A stretch of DNA of 64,000 nucleotides. Source: Cyclobacteriaceae bacterium (lineage in GTDB: Bacteria > Bacteroidota > Bacteroidia > Cytophagales > Cyclobacteriaceae). Position numbers and translations under genes: made by a program. Positions 27,498 to 35,514 of the stretch are shown here, piece after piece; position 1 is the stretch's first letter, and the number at the start of each line of letters is the position of its first letter. Location: positions 459,325 through 523,324 of the forward strand of contig JAHBTY010000003.1 in NCBI GenBank assembly GCA_019638355.1, read 5' to 3'. Below the pieces are notes generated by a model. It made no database searches. It had not been told where the DNA came from and saw only the letters and a list, made by a program, of their open reading frames with translations.

Positions 27498-29405
27498 TTA
27501 ATTCTTTTTTTTGAGGATAACTACTGAGCCTCCGCGCTTGAATGTACGACCGGCAAAGTCCAGGATTTCAGCATTCCATACATAGGTGCCTTCGGGTAGC
27601 GCACGACCGTTGTTGGTGCCATTCCAGGGTTCGTTTTTGTTATTATAATAAACCATGGTTCCCCATCGGTCAAATACCTTTAGTTCCAACCGGGTTATGT
27701 AATGCCCGCGCACGGTAAAGGTTTCATTTTCTACGGGCCCAACACCATCGGGTGTAAAAGCTGTTGGATGAAACAGATTTACTTCGCGTGTAACCACCAG
27801 CCGGTTCGAAACAGAGTTGGGTAAGCCGGCCTGCATAGGCTGTGCGGTTACAACATATTGTAATACCTGGTTCACATCATCGGGTTGATCGTCAACCCAT
27901 ACTGTATCAATGCCAAGATTAAGTGTTGCTATCAAGCCACCACTTTTATCAAACTTTTTTAATTCGTAATTCGCCACTCCAGCTTGCCAGCCCTTAAATC
28001 CACTCCACCTTACGGTTATCACATTTTCAGTATCTACCGTTGCTGATAATCGGATTGGGCAAACCAAAATGCCTTGCGTACTGGTGTTGCCGCATAAGTC
28101 GGTGTAATTAATGCGATAACAATTACCCGATTCAGTTGTGTAATCAGGATCAGCGAAATCGCGCACGGGTGTCTGCGCAATAACCGAAAATCCGGCACCG
28201 GTTCTTCCTCGTAAAATGGAATATTGGTCAACAGTAAAAGCCGGGTCTTGTTGCCATGTTATCTGCACACCGGGCGATGCAACCTGCGCACTAACATTAT
28301 TTACTGCGGCAGGGGTAACGGTTGTAAAAGCTTCGCCACATTTTTCGAGCGATATACTGCGGCTGCCACCTGCATAATTATTAATTACCTGGTAACAATA
28401 GTTGGTTTTACAAACCACATCTACATCGTTCAGTTGATTGGGCGAACCAGGTATTGTTGTGTACAGCGTATTGTTGCGTCTGATGGCCGTACTAACCACA
28501 CCAACCGCTGCTGTGGCCCATGTTAACCGGTTGTTTCCGTTTTCGATACTTAGATCGAAGTTATGGCTACAAACCGGTGCAGAATAAGTATGTGTATTAG
28601 TGCAAGGATCGAACGAACTTAACCTAAAGCAATAAAAATTATTATCTGTTTGCAGATTGGGAATGGTTACTGTGTTGATGCCATATAAAGTTTGAAACTG
28701 TTGAAAAACGGTGCCACTATTCACACCAATTTCCAACCGGTATTGAATATTAGGCTGCGGTGTAAAATCTAATTGCAAGGAAGAACTGTTGAGAGCCGTA
28801 AGGGTATTGATTTGCGGAGTGGGCAAAACCGGCAGTGCAGTAAAGGACTGAATTTTAGCAGCACAGTTATTGGCTGAATTAATATCGCGACCCCTCACGC
28901 TGATGTTGAATGTGCCTGCACCACCGTAATTATGCGATGCTGTTTGGTTGTTGCTGTTGGGAATGGCTGTTTCAACGATGCCATCATTGTTGAAATCAAT
29001 AAAATACTGATCGTAGGTTTTATCGGTAATCTTTATAGAAGTTTGAAAACCTGAGCAGGTATAAATTTCAAAATCGGGTTGCACGTTGGGATCAACCGTA
29101 ATCTGAATATCATCGGCACCAATGTTCTGATATAAAATGGAAAGTGTATAGGTGCCCGGTTGTGTATAAGTAAGTGTAAATTGATTTTGCTGTGTGGCGC
29201 CACCATTGCCGGGCGTCATTAAGCAAGGGAAACCGGGGGTGCATTGGCCCGATGTAATCAGGTTGGTGTTTAATATAGTAACGGTAAACGGTGCGCAGCC
29301 CTTCACTTCATCTACACTAAATCGCCCAAGCCGACTGGTGTATTGAGCATGCACACAAAATACATTCAGTAAAAAAATAAGTCCGATTAAGCAGCCCTTC
29401 TTCAC
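27498..29405 (-). CDS. T9SS type B secreted protein with PKD and fibronectin-like domains
   Basis: A 635-residue secreted protein with a signal peptide (cleaved near FCVHAQ). A PKD-like domain occupies about residues 30-130 ('TLTYTQPGTYTLSILY'), another beta domain follows ('SHNYGGAGTFNISVRGRD'), then fibronectin type III-like modules. The last ~85 residues are a gliding-motility-associated type B C-terminal domain ('HPTAFTPDGVGPVENETF', 'KVFDRWGTMVYYN', 'EPWNGTNNGRALPEGTYVW'), the T9SS export signal. Unlike the giant adhesin, no PorP/SprF gene is beside it. It shares the strand with ybaB and hutH, but its own gaps suggest separate expression. Confidence 0.9.
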   Translation of the reverse strand: MKKGCLIGLIFLLNVFCVHAQYTSRLGRFSVDEVKGCAPFTVTILNTNLITSGQCTPGFPCLMTPGNGGATQQNQFTLTYTQPGTYTLSILYQNIGADDIQITVDPNVQPDFEIYTCSGFQTSIKITDKTYDQYFIDFNNDGIVETAIPNSNNQTASHNYGGAGTFNISVRGRDINSANNCAAKIQSFTALPVLPTPQINTLTALNSSSLQLDFTPQPNIQYRLEIGVNSGTVFQQFQTLYGINTVTIPNLQTDNNFYCFRLSSFDPCTNTHTYSAPVCSHNFDLSIENGNNRLTWATAAVGVVSTAIRRNNTLYTTIPGSPNQLNDVDVVCKTNYCYQVINNYAGGSRSISLEKCGEAFTTVTPAAVNNVSAQVASPGVQITWQQDPAFTVDQYSILRGRTGAGFSVIAQTPVRDFADPDYTTESGNCYRINYTDLCGNTSTQGILVCPIRLSATVDTENVITVRWSGFKGWQAGVANYELKKFDKSGGLIATLNLGIDTVWVDDQPDDVNQVLQYVVTAQPMQAGLPNSVSNRLVVTREVNLFHPTAFTPDGVGPVENETFTVRGHYITRLELKVFDRWGTMVYYNNKNEPWNGTNNGRALPEGTYVWNAEILDFAGRTFKRGGSVVILKKKN

Positions 29406-29420
29406 AGATAATAATTCAAG

Positions 29421-30923
29421 CTAAACTGGAAATTTCAACGAATAGTTTTTTAAAAAATTCTCGGCAGCCACCATGTCCACATGCAGTTCACGATCTGTTT
29501 CTATAAACGGAACAACTCCTCTGAAAGTATCTACAAAGGTTTCCATTTCGGCTGATGACTTGAGGGGGCGTCTGAAGTGCAACGCTTGCGCTGCCGTAAT
29601 CAATTCAATGGCCAGAATGGAATATAAATTATTCACTACCCTGTAAACTTTTGAAGCAGCATTGGCGCCCATACTTACGTGATCTTCCTGCCCGTTGCTC
29701 GATACAATCGAATCCACCGATGCCGGTGTGCAAAGTTGTTTGTTCTGGCTTACCAGCGATGCGGCTGTGTATTGTGGTATCATCAGGCCCGAATTAATAC
29801 CCGGATCGGCCACAAGGTAATGCGGTAAATCGCGCGCACCCGAAATTAATTGATAGGTTCTGCGCTCCGAAATATTGCCCAGTTCCGCCAACGCGATTGC
29901 CAGAAAGTCTAACGGCAATGCCAACGGTTGCCCGTGAAAATTACCGGCCGAAATAATTTTATCGGCATCGGCAAAAATGTTGGGGTTATCGCTTACCGAA
30001 TTGATTTCAGTTAAAAAACTTTGGGTTACAAATTGAATGGCATCATAACTGGCACCATGTACTTGTGGAATGCACCGGAACGAGTATGGGTCTTGCACGT
30101 GTTTTTTTGCTTGCGAGGCAATCGCACTTCCTTTTAAAATTTCTTTTATAGATGCAGCCACGTGCAATTGGCCGGCATGCGGACGAATTTTATGTACGGC
30201 TTCATCGAACGGTTCCAGCCTACCATCAAACGCATCCAACGAAAGAGCGCCAATCAGATTTGCCAGTTTTAATAACCGATGCGCATGTAGCAAACTCCAT
30301 GTACCGTAAGCACTCATAAACTGTGTGCCGTTTAATAATGCTAAACCTTCTTTGGCCTTGAAGTGAATTTTTTCCCAACCCAGTTTTTTAAGCAGGTCTT
30401 CGCCTGAATAAATGGTATCTTCATAATGTACTTCGCCCGAGCCAATCAGCGTAAGCGATAAATGCGCCAGCGGAGCCAGATCGCCCGATGCACCCAACGA
30501 GCCCATTTCATATACGCGCGGCAACACGCGGTGATTGAACATTTTAATCAATCTATCTACTGTTTCAATTTGAACACCAGAGTAACCGTACGACAATGAT
30601 TGAATTTTAAGAAAGAGCATTAGTAACACCATTTCTTGTGGTACTTCGGGGCCGGTGCCACACGCATGCGACTTCACTAAATTCTCTTGCAGTTTTTCGA
30701 GTTGATCTTTTGGAATGTTTTTGTTGTACAACGAACCGAAGCCCGTGTTGATACCGTAAATCGGAGTGGAGGATGAAGCTAATTTCTGATCGAGGTATTC
30801 GCGGCATTTTTCAATCTGCTTACGCGATTCTTCGGAAAGCGACAGACTAACGTTGCTATGCAAAACCCGATCAAGATCGTGCAAGGTGAGGGGAGAGTTG
30901 GATATGGTGTGGGTTTGCTCCAT
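29421..30923 (-). CDS. hutH: Histidine ammonia-lyase family enzyme
   Basis: A 500-residue aromatic amino acid lyase. The cofactor-forming triad Ala145-Ser146-Gly147 in 'GSLGASGDLAPL' makes the MIO electrophile, and 'YGINTGFGSL' supplies the catalytic tyrosine loop. The selectivity position reads Ser-His ('KSHACGTG'), which fits histidine rather than tyrosine or phenylalanine lyases. HAL deaminates histidine to urocanate. No hutU, hutI or hutG is adjacent, so it is isolated here; a role in making cinnamate-type precursors cannot be excluded. A family inverted repeat separates it from hisS. Confidence 0.92.
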   Translation of the reverse strand: MEQTHTISNSPLTLHDLDRVLHSNVSLSLSEESRKQIEKCREYLDQKLASSSTPIYGINTGFGSLYNKNIPKDQLEKLQENLVKSHACGTGPEVPQEMVLLMLFLKIQSLSYGYSGVQIETVDRLIKMFNHRVLPRVYEMGSLGASGDLAPLAHLSLTLIGSGEVHYEDTIYSGEDLLKKLGWEKIHFKAKEGLALLNGTQFMSAYGTWSLLHAHRLLKLANLIGALSLDAFDGRLEPFDEAVHKIRPHAGQLHVAASIKEILKGSAIASQAKKHVQDPYSFRCIPQVHGASYDAIQFVTQSFLTEINSVSDNPNIFADADKIISAGNFHGQPLALPLDFLAIALAELGNISERRTYQLISGARDLPHYLVADPGINSGLMIPQYTAASLVSQNKQLCTPASVDSIVSSNGQEDHVSMGANAASKVYRVVNNLYSILAIELITAAQALHFRRPLKSSAEMETFVDTFRGVVPFIETDRELHVDMVAAENFLKNYSLKFPV

Positions 30924-30954
30924 TCAGTGATTTTGAAAAGTAGGCAGTTAGCAA

Positions 30955-31045
30955 TAAGCAGTAGGCAGTAGTTGTAGGTAAAATAGGAAATCTCGCATAC
31001 AAATTATGTTAGTCTGACTGCCGACTGCCTCCTGCATACTGCTTA
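30955..31045. repeat. Inverted repeat of the GCAGTAGGCAGT type spanning the hutH-hisS gap
   Basis: The arms 30955-30971 and 31029-31045 are inverted copies matching at 15 of 17 positions. Extra partial copies (30942-30949, 31016-31028) flank them. The right arm covers the hisS stop codon, so a transcript from hisS would fold just past its coding end. Confidence 0.7.
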
Positions 31046-32407
31046 CTTAATTAAGTTAATAACTTCCTCCACACTCAACTTCTGCTGTTCACCGGTTTTC
31101 ATATTTTTTATAGCAAGCATGCCACTCTTTACTTCTTCCGAACCGATTACAATTACAAAGGGAATCAGTTTCTTATTGGCGTACTCTAACTGCTTCTGAA
31201 TCTTAACTGCATCCGGATAGATTTCGGAAGCAATGCCTTGTACCCGAAGTTGTTGCAACACACCTAAACCGTATTTTTTACTTTCAGCATCGAAGTGGGC
31301 AATTAATACTTTACTACTGATCTGCGCTTCTTGTGGAAAGAGTTTGAGTTCTTCCATGGCATCGTACAACCGATCGACACCAAACGAAAAACCTACACCC
31401 GATTTTTTATCGTTCGGATCAAAAACACCCGTCAGGTTATCGTAACGCCCACCACCGCTTACGCTGCCAATGGCTACGTTATTGATTTTTACTTCGAAGA
31501 TGCAGCCGGTATAATAACTCAAGCCTCGCGCTAATGCAATGTCGAACTCCACATGTTCTTCAGTGGTATTAAAGTCTTTCAACAATTGAAGTACTTGTGT
31601 TAAATCGCTGATACCTTTTTTTCCGGCTTCACTGTTGGCAAATTTTTGGGTGATGAATTCGATCTTTTCAGCGGTGGTGCCTTTGAAGTTCAGAATCTCG
31701 AATACTTCCGTAAGATTGGCATCGGCAAACCCACGACTGCGTAATTCTTCCTTCACTTTTTCTTCACCGATTTTATCCAGCTTATCAATCGCCACAAATA
31801 ATGAAGTTTCATTTCCACCCTTGCAGAGTTCGGCTAAGCCGGAAAGAATGGCGCGGTGATTTATCTTAATCGTATAATTCTGGATGCCTAACCCTTTGAA
31901 TACTTCTTTGATCATTAAAATGATTTCGGCTTCGCAGATTAATGAATCGGTGCCTACCACATCGGCATCGCATTGGTAAAATTCGCGGTAACGCCCTTTT
32001 TGTGGACGATCGGCCCGCCACACCGGTTGTATCTGGTAGCGTTTGAATGGAAATGTAATTTCATGACGATTCATCACCACATAGCGTGCAAAAGGAACGG
32101 TGAGATCGTAGCGGAGGCCTTTTTCGGAGATGTCGCCAGTTACCAGTTTCCAGTTACCAGTGGTTAGGTTTTCTTGATTTGCGTCTTTTAAAAAATCTCC
32201 AGAGTTCAAAATCTTAAACAACAACTGATCTCCTTCATCCCCATACTTCCCCGTAAGGGTACTCAAGTTCTCCATAGCCGGGGTTTCGAGGGGCTGGAAG
32301 CCGTATTTCTGAAAAACGGAGCGGATGGTATTAAATATAAACTGCCGTTTGGCCATCTGGGCGGGGCCAAAGTCGCGGGTGCCTTTCGGTAAAGTTGGTT
32401 TTTCCAT
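31043..32407 (-). CDS. hisS: Histidyl-tRNA synthetase
   Basis: A class II aminoacyl-tRNA synthetase that charges tRNA-His. I take the start at 32407 (MEKPTLPKGTRDFGP, 454 residues), because the 13 residues of a longer in-frame start at 32446 do not resemble the family. Motif 2 is seen in 'FYQCDADVVGTDS', the histidine-specific 'ALARGLSYYTGCIFEV' and motif 3 'GVGFSFGVDRLYDAM' follow, and a C-terminal anticodon-binding domain begins near residue 350. A region of about 15 residues ('NLTTGNWKLVTGDISEKG') near residue 90 is an insertion not usual in HisS. Confidence 0.95.
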   Translation of the reverse strand: MEKPTLPKGTRDFGPAQMAKRQFIFNTIRSVFQKYGFQPLETPAMENLSTLTGKYGDEGDQLLFKILNSGDFLKDANQENLTTGNWKLVTGDISEKGLRYDLTVPFARYVVMNRHEITFPFKRYQIQPVWRADRPQKGRYREFYQCDADVVGTDSLICEAEIILMIKEVFKGLGIQNYTIKINHRAILSGLAELCKGGNETSLFVAIDKLDKIGEEKVKEELRSRGFADANLTEVFEILNFKGTTAEKIEFITQKFANSEAGKKGISDLTQVLQLLKDFNTTEEHVEFDIALARGLSYYTGCIFEVKINNVAIGSVSGGGRYDNLTGVFDPNDKKSGVGFSFGVDRLYDAMEELKLFPQEAQISSKVLIAHFDAESKKYGLGVLQQLRVQGIASEIYPDAVKIQKQLEYANKKLIPFVIVIGSEEVKSGMLAIKNMKTGEQQKLSVEEVINLIK

Positions 32408-32432
32408 AATAAAACACGGCAATTTAAGCATC

Positions 32433-32542
32433 CGCCACAGATTCACAGATTGGGTGTGAGGCTAATACCCTGTAAACTGGTTATTAATCTTGATTTACTG
32501 GATTTTTTGGCTTAATTCGAAATAATCTGTGAATCTGTGGCG
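32433..32542. repeat. Perfect 19-bp inverted repeat between hisS and the small basic gene
   Basis: Arms 32433-32451 and 32524-32542 are exact reverse complements (CGCCACAGATTCACAGATT) around a 72-base AT-rich spacer. The right arm ends close to where the -33 element of the downstream promoter would fall. No open frame or transposase lies between the arms. Confidence 0.85.
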
Positions 32543-32561
32543 ATAAATTACAAAACCTGTT

Positions 32562-32569
32562 TATTTTTG
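32562..32569 (+). promoter_or_regulatory. Putative -7 box (TATTTTTG) for the 51-residue gene
   Basis: TATTTTTG matches TAnnTTTG exactly, 26 bases before the ATG at 32595, and a purine-rich AAAGGAG ribosome binding site follows at 32586-32592. The expected -33 position overlaps the end of the 19-bp inverted repeat. Confidence 0.5.
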
Positions 32570-32594
32570 CGCCCTATTTAAAATCAAAGGAGTC

Positions 32595-32750
32595 ATGTCA
32601 GTTACCCGTTTAAAGAGAAAGAACCGTAAAGATAAGGCTAAAGCAGCCCGCAGAAGAACCGATTTGAAGAACCAAAACTTCAAGCCTGTAGCTAAAGCGG
32701 TTGATATTGAAAAAATCAAAGAAGAATTTAAGGCTAAGAAGGCCAAGTAA
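32595..32750 (+). CDS. Small highly basic protein of unknown function (51 aa)
   Basis: A 51-residue protein, MSVTRLKRKNRKDKAKAARR at its start, with about 40% Lys/Arg and a helical C-terminus ('DIEKIKEEFKAKKAK'). It has its own TATTTTTG promoter box, a strong AAAGGAG ribosome binding site and an intrinsic terminator, all signs of a real gene. Such composition suggests RNA or ribosome binding. It is not a recognisable ribosomal protein; I recall similar short basic proteins in other Bacteroidota, without function. It stands divergent from hisS. Confidence 0.85.
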   Translation: MSVTRLKRKNRKDKAKAARRRTDLKNQNFKPVAKAVDIEKIKEEFKAKKAK

Positions 32751-32771
32751 TTTTTCGATCAGGTATAGATG

Positions 32772-32802
32772 AAGCCAATGGACATTGTCCGTTGGCTTTT
32801 TG
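32772..32802 (+). terminator. Intrinsic terminator after the 51-residue gene
   Basis: AAGCCAATGGACA pairs with TGTCCGTTGGCTT (one G-U wobble) and is followed by a T-rich tract, 22 bases past the stop codon. Confidence 0.85.
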
Positions 32803-32835
32803 TTTTATAGGTGATTGGCTATCTTTAATGCTACT

Positions 32836-33066
32836 ATGAGACTTCAAAGTCCAATTATAACCCTTGAGCCAGGTAAACGAGGCGGAAAACCGTGTATTCG
32901 TGGTATGCGGATAACAGTTTATGATGTGTTAAGTTATTTGGCTTCTGGGATGACCGCTGAGCAAATAATTGAAGATTTTCCGGAGTTGACACCTTCTGAT
33001 ATTCAGGCTTGTTTAAGCTACGCTGCGGATGCAGAAAAACATACACGCTTGCTTCAATCAGCTTGA
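32836..33066 (+). CDS. DUF433 protein, probable antitoxin
   Basis: A 76-residue protein from the ATG at 32836 (MRLQSPIITLEPGKRGGKPC). A TTG start at 32815 would add seven residues and lacks family likeness. 'GGKPCIRGMRITVYDVLSYLASGMTAEQIIEDFPELTPSDIQACLSYA' (family span about residues 15-62) is the classical DUF433 winged-helix motif ('GkPvIrGTRI...'). DUF433 proteins are small DNA-binding proteins often paired with DUF5615 PIN-like proteins as antitoxin and toxin. Its stop overlaps the following TTG start (TTGA). Confidence 0.88.
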   Translation: MRLQSPIITLEPGKRGGKPCIRGMRITVYDVLSYLASGMTAEQIIEDFPELTPSDIQACLSYAADAEKHTRLLQSA

Positions 33067-33398
33067 AGTTATTGTTAGACAATAATATTTCTCATAAACT
33101 CCTTTCCAGGATTCAAACTGTATTTCCTGATTCTGAACATGTAAGGAGTTTCGTTGGTGTTACAGCAGAAGATATAGCCGTTTGGGAATATGCCCTTAGT
33201 AGGGATTTTGTAATCCTAACTAAAGATAATGACTTCGATGAACGCAGCCTTGTAAATGGTTGTCCTCCAAAAGGAGTTCACTTAATATGCGGAAACCGGT
33301 TTTCAGATTACATTCTGCAATTGATCATGAATAATAAAGATGAGATTATTTCCTTTGGTACCTTAGACAGACAGAATTGCATTTTAAAAATAGCCTAG
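33063..33398 (+). CDS. DUF5615 PIN-like protein, probable toxin
   Basis: A 111-residue protein. The natural start is TTG at 33063, overlapping the DUF433 stop as TTGA and giving the N-terminus MKLLLDNNISHKLLSRIQTV as in the family; an earlier in-frame ATG at 33009 adds 18 residues read across the DUF433 gene. 'LLLDNNIS' has the first PIN-type acidic residue, and 'DIAVWEYALSRDFVILTKDNDF' the later Asp cluster of the PIN-like nuclease fold. Probably a ribonuclease toxin neutralised by the upstream partner. Activity is family-based inference. Confidence 0.85.
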   Translation: MKLLLDNNISHKLLSRIQTVFPDSEHVRSFVGVTAEDIAVWEYALSRDFVILTKDNDFDERSLVNGCPPKGVHLICGNRFSDYILQLIMNNKDEIISFGTLDRQNCILKIA

Positions 33399-33406
33399 TG
33401 CAATTT

Positions 33407-33910
33407 TTAGACTAAGATTCCGCGCTTTCCCAACTCAATCACCTCCAACTTACTGATTATTTTATTGTTGATCTCAAAGCGAATGATTGTTTTCATGGAA
33501 TGAAATCCATGATTGCCGGCTGCACCCGGATTGATGTATAACATACTGTAGGCAGGATCTTTTATCACGCGCAGTATGTGGGAGTGGCCGCAGATAAAAA
33601 CATCGGGTGTTTTTTCTTTCAGCAGTTTTTTAATGCGCGGGTTGTAGTTAGGTGGTGCTCCACCAATGTGTGTTATCCAAATGGTTAGTTCTTCGCAGGT
33701 AAACCAGAGATCTTCCGGATAGCGGGACTGTATTCCTTTATCATCGATGTTACCAAACACGGCCCGCAGTGGTTTGAACTTTTCAAGTTCATTTATAACG
33801 GTGGCATCCCCGATGTCACCAGCGTGCCACACTTCATCGCAATCTTTAAAGTAGGTAAATACTTTCGGATCGAGATAGCTGTGTGTATCGCTGATAAGGC
33901 CAATTTTCAT
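33407..33910 (-). CDS. YfcE/MJ0936-type metallophosphoesterase
   Basis: A 167-residue calcineurin-like phosphodiesterase. Metal ligands are Asp8 and His10 in 'LISDTHSY', the Asp in 'HAGDIGDA', Asn in 'VFGNIDDK', and the His pair in 'FICGHSHI'. These small enzymes act on phosphodiesters in vitro (for example bis-pNPP); the physiological substrate is usually unknown. It converges with the toxin gene 8 bases away and stands upstream of a repeat region. Confidence 0.9.
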   Translation of the reverse strand: MKIGLISDTHSYLDPKVFTYFKDCDEVWHAGDIGDATVINELEKFKPLRAVFGNIDDKGIQSRYPEDLWFTCEELTIWITHIGGAPPNYNPRIKKLLKEKTPDVFICGHSHILRVIKDPAYSMLYINPGAAGNHGFHSMKTIIRFEINNKIISKLEVIELGKRGILV

Positions 33911-33938
33911 AACCGAAAATTAGTTAAAGGAGCTGATC

Positions 33939-34013
33939 AAACCTTTCAGGTACTTTTAATTATAGAAAACCTTCCAGGTTTTATTTTAACCAACTAAAAA
34001 CCTGGAAGGTTTT
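33939..34013. repeat. AAACCTTYCAGGTT repeat cluster with a perfect 17-bp hairpin
   Basis: Three copies: 33939-33951, 33966-33982 and 33997-34013. The last two form a perfect 17-bp inverted repeat with a 14-base spacer, starting 5 bases past the stop of the DEAD-box helicase gene on the minus strand. The tail is T-rich on both strands, so it may serve as that gene's terminator. The same motif makes the hairpin at 3626-3674. Confidence 0.8.
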
Positions 34014-34017
34014 AGAG

Positions 34018-35361
34018 TTAATAATTTTTTTCGCCAGGCATGTTTAACCAATCGCGGCTGGGCTTGCGCGAAGCATTACCCGAATTGGATTTTTTTGGAA
34101 CCGTATTGGAAGTTTGCTTGCGTTTAAAATCTCTACGCGGTTGTTGGTGTTGTTGCTTTTGTTGTGGCCGTTGAAATGGTTTGTTAGTGGAAGGTGCAGG
34201 CTTGTTAGGCGCAATTACATTACTTCCATTCATCGGGAACGGATTATCGGTGGCAACCGGAACTGATTTTCCAATCAACTTCTGAATGTCTTTCAGGTAT
34301 GCTTTCTCTTCGGCATCGCAAAACGAAATGGAACTTCCACTGGCACCGGCACGACCTGTGCGACCAATCCGATGCACATAGGTTTCCGGAACATTCGGCA
34401 ATTCAAAATTGATTACGTGCGATAGTTCATCAATATCAATACCTCGGGCTGCAATATCGGTGGCAACCAACACGCGGGTTTTTTGTTCTTTGAAATTACT
34501 GAGTGCACGTTGTCGTGCATTTTGCGATTTGTTACCGTGAATAGCTTCAGCCATTACACCAGCTCTATTCAAATCTTTTGCTACGCGGTCGGCTCCATGT
34601 TTGGTGCGTGTAAATACAAGCGCAGTATTAATATCGTTTGTCTTTAACAGATGCAACAACAAGTGGCGCTTGTTTCCTTTATCAACAAAATAAATTTCTT
34701 GCTTTACCGTGTTTGCAGTAGAGGAAACCGGTGTAACTTCCACACGCACGGGATTAGTTAATATGGTGTTGGCCAAACCTGCAATTTCGGGTGGCATGGT
34801 TGCCGAGAAGAAAATGGTTTGGCGCTTAGCCGGAATGCGGGCAATTATTTTTTTTACATCGTGAATAAAACCCATGTCCAACATGCGGTCGGCTTCATCC
34901 AGTACAAACATTTTTAAGCGATCAAGTTTAATATACCGCTGATCCATCAGGTCCAGCAGGCGACCGGGTGTGGCAACTAAAATATCTACCCCGGCACGCA
35001 AGGCATCGGTTTGTGGTTTTTGCGAAACACCACCAAAGATTACGGTGTGTTTAATACGCAATAATTTTCCATACGCCTGAATGCTTTCGCCAATCTGAAT
35101 GGCAAGTTCGCGTGTAGGTGTTAGTACCAATGCCTTAATGCCATCGGGTTCTTTTTTATAAAGTTCGTCCTGATGCAGTAGCTGCAACATGGGTATAGAG
35201 AAGGCAGCGGTTTTTCCGGTGCCGGTTTGTGCGCAACCCAGCAAATCTTTGCGTTGTAACAAAACGGGTATAGCCTGTTCTTGAATAGGGGTGGGCTTTG
35301 TATAACCTTCGGCCTTTAATGCTTTCAGAATGGGATCAATGAGATTTAATTTTTCGAACAT
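34018..35361 (-). CDS. rhlE: DEAD-box RNA helicase (RhlE-like)
   Basis: A 447-residue ATP-dependent RNA helicase with all motifs: Q motif '[10 protein letters not shown]', Walker A '[11 protein letters not shown]', 'PTRELAIQI', DEAD box '[13 protein letters not shown]', 'FFSATMP', 'DIAARGIDI', and '[10 protein letters not shown]'. The C-terminal tail from about residue 370 is basic and Gln/Asn/Lys-rich ('[20 protein letters not shown]'), a low-complexity RNA-binding extension as in RhlE and CsdA-type helicases used in ribosome assembly or cold adaptation. The 5' gap carries a TACCTTTG box at 35501-35508, implying a leader of about 135 bases. Confidence 0.93.
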   Translation of the reverse strand: MFEKLNLIDPILKALKAEGYTKPTPIQEQAIPVLLQRKDLLGCAQTGTGKTAAFSIPMLQLLHQDELYKKEPDGIKALVLTPTRELAIQIGESIQAYGKLLRIKHTVIFGGVSQKPQTDALRAGVDILVATPGRLLDLMDQRYIKLDRLKMFVLDEADRMLDMGFIHDVKKIIARIPAKRQTIFFSATMPPEIAGLANTILTNPVRVEVTPVSSTANTVKQEIYFVDKGNKRHLLLHLLKTNDINTALVFTRTKHGADRVAKDLNRAGVMAEAIHGNKSQNARQRALSNFKEQKTRVLVATDIAARGIDIDELSHVINFELPNVPETYVHRIGRTGRAGASGSSISFCDAEEKAYLKDIQKLIGKSVPVATDNPFPMNGSNVIAPNKPAPSTNKPFQRPQQKQQHQQPRRDFKRKQTSNTVPKKSNSGNASRKPSRDWLNMPGEKNY

Positions 35362-35500
35362 GTTTTGAGATTAAAATGCACAGCAATATCTGCGCGATAC
35401 ATAAAAAATGATTTTCTTTTTTTAGACGCCTCTTGGCTCAAACCCGACTTTGCGGCTACACAGAAAGGGCTTTTCTGGATGAATTTGGAGGAGTGATGCG

Positions 35501-35508
35501 CAAAGGTA
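35501..35508 (-). promoter_or_regulatory. Putative -7 box (TACCTTTG) for the DEAD-box helicase gene
   Basis: The minus strand reads TACCTTTG, matching TAnnTTTG, about 140 bases upstream of the helicase ATG. The long leader it implies would suit RNA-level control, but no -33 element is clear. Confidence 0.3.
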
Positions 35509-35514
35509 ATACAA

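Noticed and set aside
29421..30923. Tyrosine ammonia-lyase for pigment synthesis
   Set aside because: The selectivity position reads Ser-His as in histidine lyases, and no aryl-polyene or flexirubin genes are nearby. Kept as a weak alternative only.
32433..32542. Inverted repeat as the ends of an insertion sequence
   Set aside because: Only 72 bases lie between the arms, with no transposase. At most a MITE-like remnant, so listed as a repeat only.
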